Source of the DNA: Anaerostipes caccae L1-92 | GTDB lineage: Bacteria > Bacillota > Clostridia > Lachnospirales > Lachnospiraceae | Assembly (NCBI RefSeq): GCF_014467075.1 | Contig: NZ_AP023027.1 | Span: forward strand, 2,545,501 to 2,609,500 | DNA length: 64,000 nucleotides | Direction: 5' to 3' | Part shown: positions 9,605 to 17,572 of the stretch, piece after piece | Layout of the letters: every line of letters starts with the position of its first letter | Numbering within the stretch: the first letter of the stretch is position 1 | Translations under genes and position numbers: made by a program | The notes under the pieces: generated by a model | The model's input: only the letters and a program-made list of their open reading frames with translations | Databases searched by the model: none | Told to the model about the DNA's origin: nothing

Positions 9605-10100
9605 AGTTCTTATAGCCAACCTGGTCAAGCTTATCGGCCTTCTTTACTACAGATTCTTTCATTGTTGTCCTGTAATCTTTCAGTTTCTGAAGAAGACCGG
9701 CATCAGACGAAGCCAAAATCTGTGCTGCAAGGATTCCTGCATTCTGCCCTCCGTTGATAGCAACGGATGCAACCGGAACTCCGGACGGCATCTGAACAAT
9801 GGAGTAAAGAGAATCCACTCCCCCAAGATCAGAAGTTTTCATCGGAATTCCGATGACCGGCATCGGGAACAGTGCTGCACACATTCCCGGAAGATGTGCT
9901 GCTTTCCCTGCACCTGCGATGATAACCTTGACTCCGCGCTCCTCGGCTCCTTTTGCCCACTCAAAGAAAATATCCGGTTCTCTGTGAGCAGAAATAATGG
10001 TCATCTCAAAGTCAATCCCCATCTCCTCTAAAAAATCTGCCGCCTTGCTCATCACAGGCATATCGGAATCGCTCCCCATAACAATCGCTACTTTTGCCAT
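9597..10100 (-). CDS. purE: N5-carboxyaminoimidazole ribonucleotide mutase, class I PurE
   Basis: Interconverts N5-CAIR and CAIR in purine synthesis. The ATG at 10098-10100 has AAGGAG upstream and gives 167 residues beginning MAKVAIVMGSDSD; a more distal in-frame start lacks this spacing. Signature segments are GSDSDMPVM, ISAHREPD (catalytic His) and AGKAAHLPGM. purK is not next to it. It lies 60 nt downstream of the M29 aminopeptidase gene and overlaps the amidase gene. Confidence 0.97.
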   Translation of the reverse strand: MAKVAIVMGSDSDMPVMSKAADFLEEMGIDFEMTIISAHREPDIFFEWAKGAEERGVKVIIAGAGKAAHLPGMCAALFPMPVIGIPMKTSDLGGVDSLYSIVQMPSGVPVASVAINGGQNAGILAAQILASSDAGLLQKLKDYRTTMKESVVKKADKLDQVGYKNYE

Positions 10101-10160
10101 AATTCTGTCTCCTTTGTCATAATTCGATTTGTTTTCTTTTATTCTACCCACTGTATCCGG

Positions 10161-12164
10161 TTACGTCAATGGTTCGTTCAGGATTTCTGTGCCCGGGAGG
10201 ACAAATTTTCCTTCCTTTATCAAAGCCGTTTTCCTGCCGCCGAGGCCGATCACGCAGATGGAATCCAGCTCCTCATAAGGAATGGTGATATCCGTATGAC
10301 AGTTAAAATATTCTCCTTTTTCTGAAAAACAGTTGCTCTTTGCCACAATCTCTTTTCCGTCAGGATTGTGAAGCTCGGTTGCTTCGCTGTGGCTGTAACA
10401 GGTGTCTCCCACTGCAAAATGAGGTCCCATTTTTTCGACGATCAGGATTGGAAGCTGATATAAAATCCCAAACTTCTGTGCCATGGCATAGGCCGTAGTA
10501 TTGGTTCCGATGGCAAACTCTCCCATGGGAAGAGTCTCCCTGTTATAGAGAAGGTTCTGCTTTATATATGCCTTATTATCTTCTTCCGACTCGAAATTCC
10601 GGCAGGAATACTCTGTAATCATACCGTCTTTGAAAACCAGTCTCAGATCGATAAACTTCAGATCTCTTAAATAGACCTCACTCACATGAAGCACTCCGCT
10701 GGTTCCGTTTAATTTCGGTGAAGTAAACACCTCACCAACCGGAATGTTTACATCTGCCAGACAATTTTCAAAGTTAGTCTCCTTCTCAGCATCTTCCAGC
10801 TCGTGCATGGCCACATAGAGGTCTGTTTCGTTCTCTCCCGCTCCCTTTATATGGACTTCCACACCCTGGTCCAGGGCATCGATCAGATGCTGCTGGATTT
10901 TCTTATATTTTTCTTTGTCCAGCGTATTGACCTTAGCCACCTCCTCGAAGATTGCTTCGAAGTTTTCCCCTATTTCCGGGATCGGATATGCGATGATCGT
11001 AAAACTCCGCTCCTCCGGTTTCATATACTCGTTGGCAATCCTGCCGGACTCATTCTGGTACTCCACAGAAAGCTTTTGCTGCTTCTCGGAAAGACGCAGA
11101 GCAGTCTCTTTATTCTCCGGCGTAAACGGCAGTTCCCCGAACGTCTCCATGCATGCAGGTCCTGCAAATGCTGCAGCCTCCTCCTTCAATTTTTCATAGG
11201 CATTCCGATAGCTTTCCAGCTTGTGGCTCATAAACGCTTTGTTAAAAAACAGCGCTTGGTCAAATCTGTGGTCATACTCAAACTGGGGGTTTGGACTTGT
11301 GGAAATGTACCCGACTTTTGACATCCCTCTTGTAATCACACCCGTAGTGCCCCGGTACAGAATCGGAGTCAGCCCGATCTCTTGAAACTGCAGTGCAGCC
11401 TCCCTGATGATTGGTTCGAACCCGAGATGATACCGGATATTTACGGTTGTTTTTTTTGACATATCAATGTTGTTGATAATAAAGCCATCGTGATATCCGT
11501 CCACAAAAGTTTTGGCAATCTCTTTCATCCGTTCCTTAGGAAGACTGTTTAAAAAAGAAAGCATCTTTGTCTCATTTTCTGAGACATACTCACCATACAG
11601 ATATAGAACATCCGTATTGTCCAGATCCTCCTTCATCACAATATCTGACGCAGAAGACACACACGGATCCAGCTGCTCCCTGACACGGTTATAGCAGAGT
11701 TCCTGGCTGTAATCTCTCATATGGTCAAAGATGACCTGTTTTGCCGTCTTTCTCTGTACATCCCCTTCCAGAAACAGCTGATAGATTTCTAAAAACAGTT
11801 CATTCATAATTGTCAGCTCAAACAGCTGTCCTTCCACCGCATAAACAAAGCAGCCCTGGATTTCTGCATACAAAAAGCACAAAATATCCCCGAACTCTTC
11901 CCCAAAAACATTCCGGGCGTAGTCCGGATTTCCATAGCATACATCATACTCAGACGGCAGAATTTGCTCATACCACTCTTTGTTCCACTCTTTCAGCTGA
12001 AACAGCTGTTTGTCTTTTGTTCCATATACTTCGTCGGCAAATAAAAGCCTCTCCGCCATTTTTCTGAAATAATCCAAAAAAGGCTCTTTTACAGAGTCTT
12101 CCTGTAAAATAGCCTTGAGCCTTTCCTGGTTCAGAAAATGGCGTTCCATTAATAATTCATCCAC
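10161..12164 (-). CDS. M29-family aminopeptidase with a long N-terminal extension
   Basis: Probable cytoplasmic metallo-aminopeptidase. It has 667 residues; M29 enzymes (AmpS, PepS) are about 410. The C-terminal part carries M29 features: the GEVFTSPKLNGTSG segment, FAIGTNTTAYAM, and the metal-binding run from PHFAVGDTCYSH. The N-terminal part of roughly 250 residues has no motif I know. The start is a GTG at 12164 with AAAGGAG at good spacing, immediately after the HD-gene stop. Related long forms occur in Lachnospiraceae. Substrate is not predictable from sequence. Confidence 0.85.
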   Translation of the reverse strand: MDELLMERHFLNQERLKAILQEDSVKEPFLDYFRKMAERLLFADEVYGTKDKQLFQLKEWNKEWYEQILPSEYDVCYGNPDYARNVFGEEFGDILCFLYAEIQGCFVYAVEGQLFELTIMNELFLEIYQLFLEGDVQRKTAKQVIFDHMRDYSQELCYNRVREQLDPCVSSASDIVMKEDLDNTDVLYLYGEYVSENETKMLSFLNSLPKERMKEIAKTFVDGYHDGFIINNIDMSKKTTVNIRYHLGFEPIIREAALQFQEIGLTPILYRGTTGVITRGMSKVGYISTSPNPQFEYDHRFDQALFFNKAFMSHKLESYRNAYEKLKEEAAAFAGPACMETFGELPFTPENKETALRLSEKQQKLSVEYQNESGRIANEYMKPEERSFTIIAYPIPEIGENFEAIFEEVAKVNTLDKEKYKKIQQHLIDALDQGVEVHIKGAGENETDLYVAMHELEDAEKETNFENCLADVNIPVGEVFTSPKLNGTSGVLHVSEVYLRDLKFIDLRLVFKDGMITEYSCRNFESEEDNKAYIKQNLLYNRETLPMGEFAIGTNTTAYAMAQKFGILYQLPILIVEKMGPHFAVGDTCYSHSEATELHNPDGKEIVAKSNCFSEKGEYFNCHTDITIPYEELDSICVIGLGGRKTALIKEGKFVLPGTEILNEPLT

Positions 12165-12165
12165 G

Positions 12166-12756
12166 TTATAAGCTCCTTTTAATATTTCCGTTTTCTATAT
12201 TTTTCTCAAAAACTTCCTGAATATACGCCCAGAGTACATCAGATCCCTGACTGGTATACTCATTTTTGCTCATAATCTGGTCAATGCAGACGTCATGTTC
12301 TCTCCAGGCCCTTCCCTCTGTGGCATCATTCAAAAGAACCGGCTGAATCCGGTCCAGTGTATTCGCAAACTTGGATTCCGGTGTTTTACGGTCCTCAAAT
12401 TCCTGCCACAGTTGAAACAGCTCTTCTGCCTGATCTCCGGGAAGAATGTTGAAGATCCGTTCCGCCGCTTTCTGTTCTCTTGCCGCTTTCGTACCATTTC
12501 CGGCTTCGTCGTACAAATAAGTGTCTCCTGCATCGATTTCCACCAGATCATGGATCAGAACCATCTTGATCACCTGAAGGACATCCACCGGTTCCTTTGC
12601 ATATTCAGATAGAAAAACAGCCATCAGTGCCAGATGCCATGAATGCTCCGCATCATTTTCTTTTCTTTCCCCATTTGTCAGATTCGTCTGACGAATAATG
12701 TCTTTGAGCTTATCCACCTCTATGATAAACTCCATCTGTTTCTTAAGTCGTTCCAT
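12166..12756 (-). CDS. HD-domain phosphohydrolase (YfbR/HDDC2-like)
   Basis: 196 residues. The HD metal site is clear: His in AEHSWHLALMAV, then LIHDLVEIDAGDTY (HD pair), with a distal conserved Asp in FANTLDRIQPVLLND. This arrangement matches the YfbR/HDDC2 group, whose characterised members are 5'-deoxynucleotidases. A nucleotidase fits the surrounding nucleotide-synthesis genes, but the substrate is inferred. Start ATG with AGGAGG. It lies 9 nt after the small membrane-protein gene and next to the aminopeptidase start. Confidence 0.9.
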   Translation of the reverse strand: MERLKKQMEFIIEVDKLKDIIRQTNLTNGERKENDAEHSWHLALMAVFLSEYAKEPVDVLQVIKMVLIHDLVEIDAGDTYLYDEAGNGTKAAREQKAAERIFNILPGDQAEELFQLWQEFEDRKTPESKFANTLDRIQPVLLNDATEGRAWREHDVCIDQIMSKNEYTSQGSDVLWAYIQEVFEKNIENGNIKRSL

Positions 12757-12765
12757 AACTCCCTC

Positions 12766-13095
12766 CTAAATCAATCCGATCACAAACAAAGCAGCTGAAA
12801 ACAAAAGCACCGCTCCGTTTGTAATACTTCCGACCACTTTCCAGACCCTGATGGATGCCGTATCATGATAGCTGCGCACTGCCAGCATCATTCCAAAGAC
12901 AGAGATGCCAAACAGCACCCACGCAGCTGCGCCGAGCAGTATTCCCCCGTTTCCGGCCGCCTGAAAGGAAGCTCCGACTAAAATAAGATAGCCGAAAATT
13001 CCTATGGCTCCGAGAATACTGGAAACTGCTGACTCCCTGGATACAACGTGATCCGACGGACGATAGGCCTGACGTTTCTTTTTATTAACCCGCAT
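12766..13095 (-). CDS. Small integral membrane protein (DUF6142-like)
   Basis: 109 residues. A basic, hydrophilic N-terminus (MRVNKKKRQAYRPSDHV) is followed by three predicted membrane helices at about 25-45, 50-72 and 85-107. No catalytic motif is visible. It resembles small Clostridia proteins labelled DUF6142, an assignment from memory of the family pattern. GGAGG precedes the ATG. The gene starts 1 nt after the VanZ-like gene stop and is followed by the HD gene, all on one strand. Confidence 0.75.
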   Translation of the reverse strand: MRVNKKKRQAYRPSDHVVSRESAVSSILGAIGIFGYLILVGASFQAAGNGGILLGAAAWVLFGISVFGMMLAVRSYHDTASIRVWKVVGSITNGAVLLFSAALFVIGLI

Positions 13096-13096
13096 A

Positions 13097-13552
13097 TTAT
13101 TTCCTCCGGTAAATCGTGACGGAAATTTTGTAGATGATATAACCGATCAGTCCGCCGATCGTGTTTAACAGTAAGTCGTCCACGTCAAAGACCCCAACCT
13201 TAAAAATATACTGGCAGCTTTCAATGATCAGACTGAATAAAAATGATCCGAGGACAACTTTTATCAGTCCCCGTTTTTTCTCTGTCATGACAGGCAGCAG
13301 AAATCCAAACGGACTGAATGCAAAAACATTTCCGACCAAATTTGTTATAAATGCCTCCGGGGTAAGCAGGGATCGATACATCCAGAACCGTTTGATCTCT
13401 TTAAACAATTCCAGATTTACATGGGATGTATCATACCCAGTCTCTCTGCCGTAACGCTCACTGAACAGCACAAAATAAAACATCACAATGAGATACAAAT
13501 AAAATAAAATCCGGCAGCCAAACCTGGCTGCCCTTTTCTTTTTTCTTGTCAC
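13097..13552 (-). CDS. VanZ-like membrane protein
   Basis: 151 residues with about four hydrophobic segments. The VanZ pattern is visible: NLVGNVFAFSPFGFLLP, then SLIIESCQYIF and the closing DVDDLLLNTIGGLIGY. VanZ from Tn1546 gives low-level teicoplanin resistance; most chromosomal VanZ-like proteins have unknown roles. The start is a GTG at 13550-13552 with GAAGGG upstream, 14 nt after pyrE, so it is probably co-transcribed with the pyr genes. Confidence 0.9.
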   Translation of the reverse strand: MTRKKKRAARFGCRILFYLYLIVMFYFVLFSERYGRETGYDTSHVNLELFKEIKRFWMYRSLLTPEAFITNLVGNVFAFSPFGFLLPVMTEKKRGLIKVVLGSFLFSLIIESCQYIFKVGVFDVDDLLLNTIGGLIGYIIYKISVTIYRRK

Positions 13553-13566
13553 AAATAAACCCTTCT

Positions 13567-14244
13567 TTATTGAACGCCATACTTCTCATAGTATGCGTCA
13601 ATAGCTGCCTTTAATGTATCGTCGATAATAACTTTTCCATTATAAGGTTTATTATACAAGTGTTCCACCACTTCCTGCATCGTTACGATGGCCGTAGTTT
13701 CCAGCCCGTAATTTTCACGGATCTCTTCCAGGGCGCTCTTTGTTCCCTGTCCCCGTTCCATCCGGTCCACAGAAACCACGAGCCCCAATACATCCACATC
13801 ACCCTGGGCTTTCACGATCGGAAGTGTTTCCTGGATGGAGGTTCCGGCTGTGGTCACGTCTTCAATGATCACGACCTTATCTCCGTCTTCGATCGGACTT
13901 CCAAGCAGGATTCCTGTGTCCCCGTGATCTTTTACTTCCTTGCGGTTTGCACAGTATTTGATATCCTTCCCATAGGTTTCAGAGATTGCAATGGCGGCGG
14001 CTACACTCAGCGGGATTCCCTTGTATGCGGGTCCGAACAAGACATCAAAGTCAAATCCGAATTTCGCCTCAATGGCCTTTGCATAATAAGTTCCAAGCTT
14101 CTTTAACTGGGCACCGGTCCGGTAAAATCCCGTATTTACAAAGAACGGCGTGTTTCTTCCGCTTTTGGTCACAAAATCTCCGAATTTCAAAACGTTGCAG
14201 TCGATCATAAATTCAATAAACTCTTTTTTATACTGTTCCATCAT
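13567..14244 (-). CDS. pyrE: Orotate phosphoribosyltransferase
   Basis: Converts orotate and PRPP to OMP. It has 225 residues. The PRPP-binding motif is VVIIEDVTTAGTS; the N-terminal FGDFVTKSGRNTPFFVNTG and FGPAYKGIPLS are typical of OPRTases. ATG with AAGGAGG. The first 17 nt overlap the end of the CBS-protein gene, which indicates tight coupling within the pyr operon. Confidence 0.98.
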   Translation of the reverse strand: MMEQYKKEFIEFMIDCNVLKFGDFVTKSGRNTPFFVNTGFYRTGAQLKKLGTYYAKAIEAKFGFDFDVLFGPAYKGIPLSVAAAIAISETYGKDIKYCANRKEVKDHGDTGILLGSPIEDGDKVVIIEDVTTAGTSIQETLPIVKAQGDVDVLGLVVSVDRMERGQGTKSALEEIRENYGLETTAIVTMQEVVEHLYNKPYNGKVIIDDTLKAAIDAYYEKYGVQ

Positions 14245-14665
14245 GTTCCTCCTTATATTCAGCCTTCTGATATTCTCTGTAATAAAACCCGATCACATCT
14301 TTTCTTGTGACGATCCCGATAAACCTCTGTTCATCGTCGATGACCGGAACAAAATTCTGGTCTTTGATCACATCCACCAGGTCATCCATATCTGTATTGA
14401 TTGTCACGGGCCTGTTGTCCCTTCTGCGCTTCATATCTTTTAAAAAGATCAGTTCTGCCTTCTCAAGGTCAAATCCGGCATCATCCGTCATTGCCCATAG
14501 AAGGTCCCCCTCCGTCACGGTTCCCACATACTTTCCGTCGCCGGTCAATATAGGAACTGCCGAGTACCCATGGTATTTCATTTTCTCCAGCGCCTGTCTC
14601 AAAGTATAATCTTCCGGCAGATATGATACATCTTCCTTCGGCGTCAAGAAAAATAATATATTCAT
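14228..14665 (-). CDS. CBS-domain pair protein inside the pyr operon
   Basis: 145 residues made almost entirely of two CBS motifs (about 15-65 and 80-135). It carries no membrane, kinase or dehydrogenase domain. The first has the segment YSAVPILTGDGKYVGTVTEGDLL; the second has FVPVIDDEQRFIGIVTRKDVI. Stand-alone CBS pairs usually bind adenine nucleotides or S-adenosyl ligands. It lies 30 nt after pyrD and overlaps pyrE by 17 nt. A role in sensing AMP/ATP and tuning pyrimidine flux is plausible but not shown by the sequence. Confidence 0.9.
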   Translation of the reverse strand: MNILFFLTPKEDVSYLPEDYTLRQALEKMKYHGYSAVPILTGDGKYVGTVTEGDLLWAMTDDAGFDLEKAELIFLKDMKRRRDNRPVTINTDMDDLVDVIKDQNFVPVIDDEQRFIGIVTRKDVIGFYYREYQKAEYKEEHDGTV

Positions 14666-14695
14666 GCTGACCTCACTTCCGTCATCTTTTGCAGT

Positions 14696-15598
14696 TTACT
14701 TTACACATCCGATCAATTCCCGGATATCTTCTATGTTATGGCGTTCCATGTAAGACTTTATCCCCTCAATCACTTTGACAGTCGCGCACGGATCCGTAAA
14801 ATTCGCTGTTCCTACAGCTACCGCAGCGGCTCCGGCCATGATAAACTCCAGGGCATCCTCTGCAGTAAGGATTCCTCCCATTCCGATCACCGGAATCTTC
14901 ACCGTACTGCACACCTCATATACCATTCGCACTGCCACCGGCTTGATGGCCGGCCCTGAGAGTCCCCCTGTTTTATTTGCCAGAAGAAAATCCCTCTTCT
15001 CAATATCAATTTTCATTCCGGTCAGAGTATTAATCAGAGACAGCGCATCACTTCCCGCAGCCTCTGCGGCCTTTGCCATTTCTTTAATATCTGTCACATT
15101 GGGACTCAGTTTCATGATAATCGGCTGCTTTGCCTTTGCCTTTACTGCTTTTGTAATCTCGTACAATGCTTTTGGATCCTGACCGAAAGCAATGCCTCCC
15201 TCTTTCACATTCGGGCAGGAAACATTGATCTCCAGAAGATCTGCGGGCTGGTCAGACAGCCGTTCCACTACCTCAAGATAATCCTCGGTAGTTTTTCCGC
15301 AGACATTGACGATCACAGTGGCTCCTGCCTCCTTTAAAAACGGCAGATCTCTCTTAATCATCACGTCAACACCCGGATTCTGAAGTCCTACCGCATTGAG
15401 CATACCTCCGTAGGTCTCAGCAACTCTCGGCGTCGGATTGCCCGGCCAGGGCACATTGGCAACACCTTTTGTCGTCACCGCTCCAAGGCTGGACAGATCG
15501 ACAAATTCACTGTATTCCTCCCCGGAACCGAAAGTCCCGGAGCCTGTGGTCACCGGATTCTTTAAAGAAACTCCTGCGATCTCTACTCCCAAATTCAT
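14696..15598 (-). CDS. pyrD: Dihydroorotate dehydrogenase B, catalytic subunit
   Basis: FMN-binding class 1B enzyme oxidising dihydroorotate to orotate. It has 300 residues. Characteristic parts are VTTGSGTFGSGEEY, the active-site loop NVSCPNVKEGG (Cys as base, as in class 1B), SPNVTDI and IPVIGMGGI. It partners with PyrK encoded immediately upstream; the pyrK stop and pyrD start overlap by one base (TGATG). Confidence 0.98.
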   Translation of the reverse strand: MNLGVEIAGVSLKNPVTTGSGTFGSGEEYSEFVDLSSLGAVTTKGVANVPWPGNPTPRVAETYGGMLNAVGLQNPGVDVMIKRDLPFLKEAGATVIVNVCGKTTEDYLEVVERLSDQPADLLEINVSCPNVKEGGIAFGQDPKALYEITKAVKAKAKQPIIMKLSPNVTDIKEMAKAAEAAGSDALSLINTLTGMKIDIEKRDFLLANKTGGLSGPAIKPVAVRMVYEVCSTVKIPVIGMGGILTAEDALEFIMAGAAAVAVGTANFTDPCATVKVIEGIKSYMERHNIEDIRELIGCVK

Positions 15599-16365
15599 CA
15601 GAGTTCTACCTCCTTTGCGTCAAATACAGGCCCATCCTTGCAGACCCGCTTATTATGGACATGGGTATGCCCATCCACTTCTTTTGATTTGCAGACACAC
15701 GCAAGACACGCACCGATGCCGCATGCCATTCGCTCTTCCAGAGAAATCTGGGCTTCCAGCCCCATTTCCGCCGCATAAGCTTTGACACCTTTTAACATAG
15801 GTGTCGGTCCGCAGGCATAAATGACAGCACCCTGTACCGCCTGTTCTCTGACGGCATCAATCACATTTCCTTTTGTCCCCACAGAACCGTCTTCTGTTGA
15901 GACATAGACATCGCCGTATGGCTCAAATTCTTCCTTTAAAAAAGTATCCTGATCCCGATAGCCAAGCACGATGTTTTTCTCACAGCCCAGCTGTTTTGCA
16001 AGTTCCAGCATCGGAGGAATTCCAATGCCTCCGCCGATCAAGATCGCTTTTTCTTTTTTCATTGTAAATCCATTGCCCAGGGGACCCAGCACGTTTATCC
16101 GGGTTCCTGCTTCATAGGTACTTAAAAGTTCCGTTCCCCTGCCCGCAATCCGGTATACAAGCCTGATTGTGCCCTGTTCTCTGTCAATACCACAGATACT
16201 GACCGGTCTCGGCAAAAGTTTGCTTCCGTCGTTGACGTAGACAGATACGAACTGCCCTGGCACAGCCTCCCTGGCCATATCTCCAACATTCAGCGTCATG
16301 TCAAAAATATCTGCGGAAAGCTTCTTCTGGCTGAGAATCTCAGCCTTTATGTTCTGTTTTCCCAT
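15598..16365 (-). CDS. pyrK: Dihydroorotate dehydrogenase B, FAD/[2Fe-2S] electron-transfer subunit
   Basis: Passes electrons from PyrD to NAD+. It has 255 residues. A ferredoxin-reductase-like FAD domain (RPVSICGIDREQGTIRLVYR) is followed by an NAD-binding domain (AILIGGGIGIPPMLELA) and a C-terminal [2Fe-2S] cluster site with cysteines in ACGIGACLACVCK and the distal RVCKDGP. It lies 10 nt after pyrF and overlaps pyrD by one base. Confidence 0.97.
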   Translation of the reverse strand: MGKQNIKAEILSQKKLSADIFDMTLNVGDMAREAVPGQFVSVYVNDGSKLLPRPVSICGIDREQGTIRLVYRIAGRGTELLSTYEAGTRINVLGPLGNGFTMKKEKAILIGGGIGIPPMLELAKQLGCEKNIVLGYRDQDTFLKEEFEPYGDVYVSTEDGSVGTKGNVIDAVREQAVQGAVIYACGPTPMLKGVKAYAAEMGLEAQISLEERMACGIGACLACVCKSKEVDGHTHVHNKRVCKDGPVFDAKEVEL

Positions 16366-16375
16366 CGGTCTCTCC

Positions 16376-17299
16376 TTATTTTACAAATGCTTTTTTCAGA
16401 TCTTCTTTCATGTCCAGCACCGCCTGTCTGGATGCATCTGCATAATTCTCAGCCCCAAAGCTGCTGTACTGTTCCTGTTTGTACGCACAGATGATGCCTC
16501 TGGAAGAATTGATGATGGCTCCCAGCCCGTCCTCATTAAAGAACGGTTTTAAGTCCTCTGCTTTCCCTCCCTGCGCACCGTATCCCGGAACCAGAATGTA
16601 ATTTTTCGGCATGATTTTTCTTAAGACTTCTCCTATTTTCGGATAAGTTGCCCCTACGACGGCTCCGATATAGCTGTAATCGTCTCCCATATGGCTTTCG
16701 CCCCACACAGCCACTTTCTCTGCCACCAGTTCGTATAACGGTTTTCCATCTACAAGCTGATCCTGAAATTCTCCGCTGGAAGGATTGGACGTCTTGACCA
16801 GAATGAACAGACCCTTCTTCTCCTCTTTGCATACATCAATAAAAGGCAGAATACCGTCACTGCCAAGGTATGGATTTACCGTCAGAAAATCCTCATCGAA
16901 TCCGCGGTATTTTTTGCTGCCCACCTGTACTGCTCCGGCATGTCCCACCGCATAGGCCGCTGATGTGGAGCCGATATCGCCCCTCTTAATATCGCCGATC
17001 ACCACAAGTCCCTTTTCCTTTGCATATTCACAAGTCTTTTGAAAGGCGATCAGGCCTTCCACTCCGAACTGCTCGTACATGGCGATCTGAGGCTTAACCG
17101 CCGGAATCAGATCGTATGTAGTGTCAATAATTCCTTTATTATACTGCCAGACTGCTTCCCCGGCACCCTTCAAAGTTTCACCGAATTCGTCAAATGCTTT
17201 CTTCTTTATCTGGTCAGGCACATAATCAAGCATCGGGTCCAGTCCCACCACGATCGGTGCATCCAGCTGTTTTATTTTTTTTACTAATTCATTGATCAT
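16376..17299 (-). CDS. pyrF: Orotidine 5'-phosphate decarboxylase (long type)
   Basis: Decarboxylates OMP to UMP. It has 307 residues, the long form (PyrF type 2), longer than the Bacillus enzyme of about 240. The catalytic lysine motif is VVIGDIKRGDIGSTS; VNPYLGSDGI and LVPGYGAQGG form the phosphate site. ATG with AAAGGAG. First gene of the pyrF-K-D-CBS-E run, preceded by a leader region with complex palindromes. Confidence 0.97.
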   Translation of the reverse strand: MINELVKKIKQLDAPIVVGLDPMLDYVPDQIKKKAFDEFGETLKGAGEAVWQYNKGIIDTTYDLIPAVKPQIAMYEQFGVEGLIAFQKTCEYAKEKGLVVIGDIKRGDIGSTSAAYAVGHAGAVQVGSKKYRGFDEDFLTVNPYLGSDGILPFIDVCKEEKKGLFILVKTSNPSSGEFQDQLVDGKPLYELVAEKVAVWGESHMGDDYSYIGAVVGATYPKIGEVLRKIMPKNYILVPGYGAQGGKAEDLKPFFNEDGLGAIINSSRGIICAYKQEQYSSFGAENYADASRQAVLDMKEDLKKAFVK

Positions 17300-17534
17300 G
17301 TCAATTCTCCTTTATATTAATGAAAATGGACGAGATGGACATAGTTTCTTCTGGAAAAAGCCGACGAATAAAGAAATTTTACTTTGAATAGTCCATTTTA
17401 TTCGAAGAATACCTTTCCAGCAGACATTATGTCCATTTTCTACATGATTGGAGTGAGGCATTCTAAGAGCCGAACGGAAATCATGTGGAAAATGTCATAC
17501 TTAACTGAAATCATAACATAAAAAGAAGGAGAAA
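17300..17534 (-). promoter_or_regulatory. pyrF leader region with large imperfect hairpin
   Basis: No gene is apparent in this 235-bp stretch. On the plus strand ATGGACATA (about 17325-17343) and CTGGAAA (17350-17356) pair with TTTCCAG (17414-17420) and TATGTCCAT (17428-17436); an inner pair CGAATAAA/TTTATTCG lies between them. Together these form a long interrupted hairpin. Its right arm is shared with the 71-bp repeat at 17427-17497, so the two folds compete. I found no convincing -35/-10 pair and no PyrR-type anti-antiterminator consensus. Whether this is a leader switch or an inserted element is open. Confidence 0.55.
17427..17497. repeat. 71-bp nested palindromic repeat, copy 1
   Basis: The arms CATTTTCTACATGATT and AATCATGTGGAAAATG pair over 16 bp with one T.G wobble. 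They enclose a 29-nt loop that contains a short GGC/GCC inner stem. It matches copy 2 at 31159-31229 except for two substitutions and an end base. Same orientation as copy 2. No transposase is nearby. Confidence 0.9.
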
Positions 17535-17572
17535 AAAAGAGACGATCCAAAAAGGACCGCCTCTTTTAGGCT
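17535..17572 (-). terminator. Terminator after phoR
   Basis: AAAAGAGGCGGTCC and GGATCGTCTCTTTT pair around a TTTTT loop with two mismatches, followed on the minus strand by a T run. It separates phoR from the pyr operon. Confidence 0.85.

Noticed and set aside
17300..17534. PyrR-type attenuator before pyrF
   Set aside because: No anti-antiterminator consensus and no terminator with a T run just before pyrF could be found.
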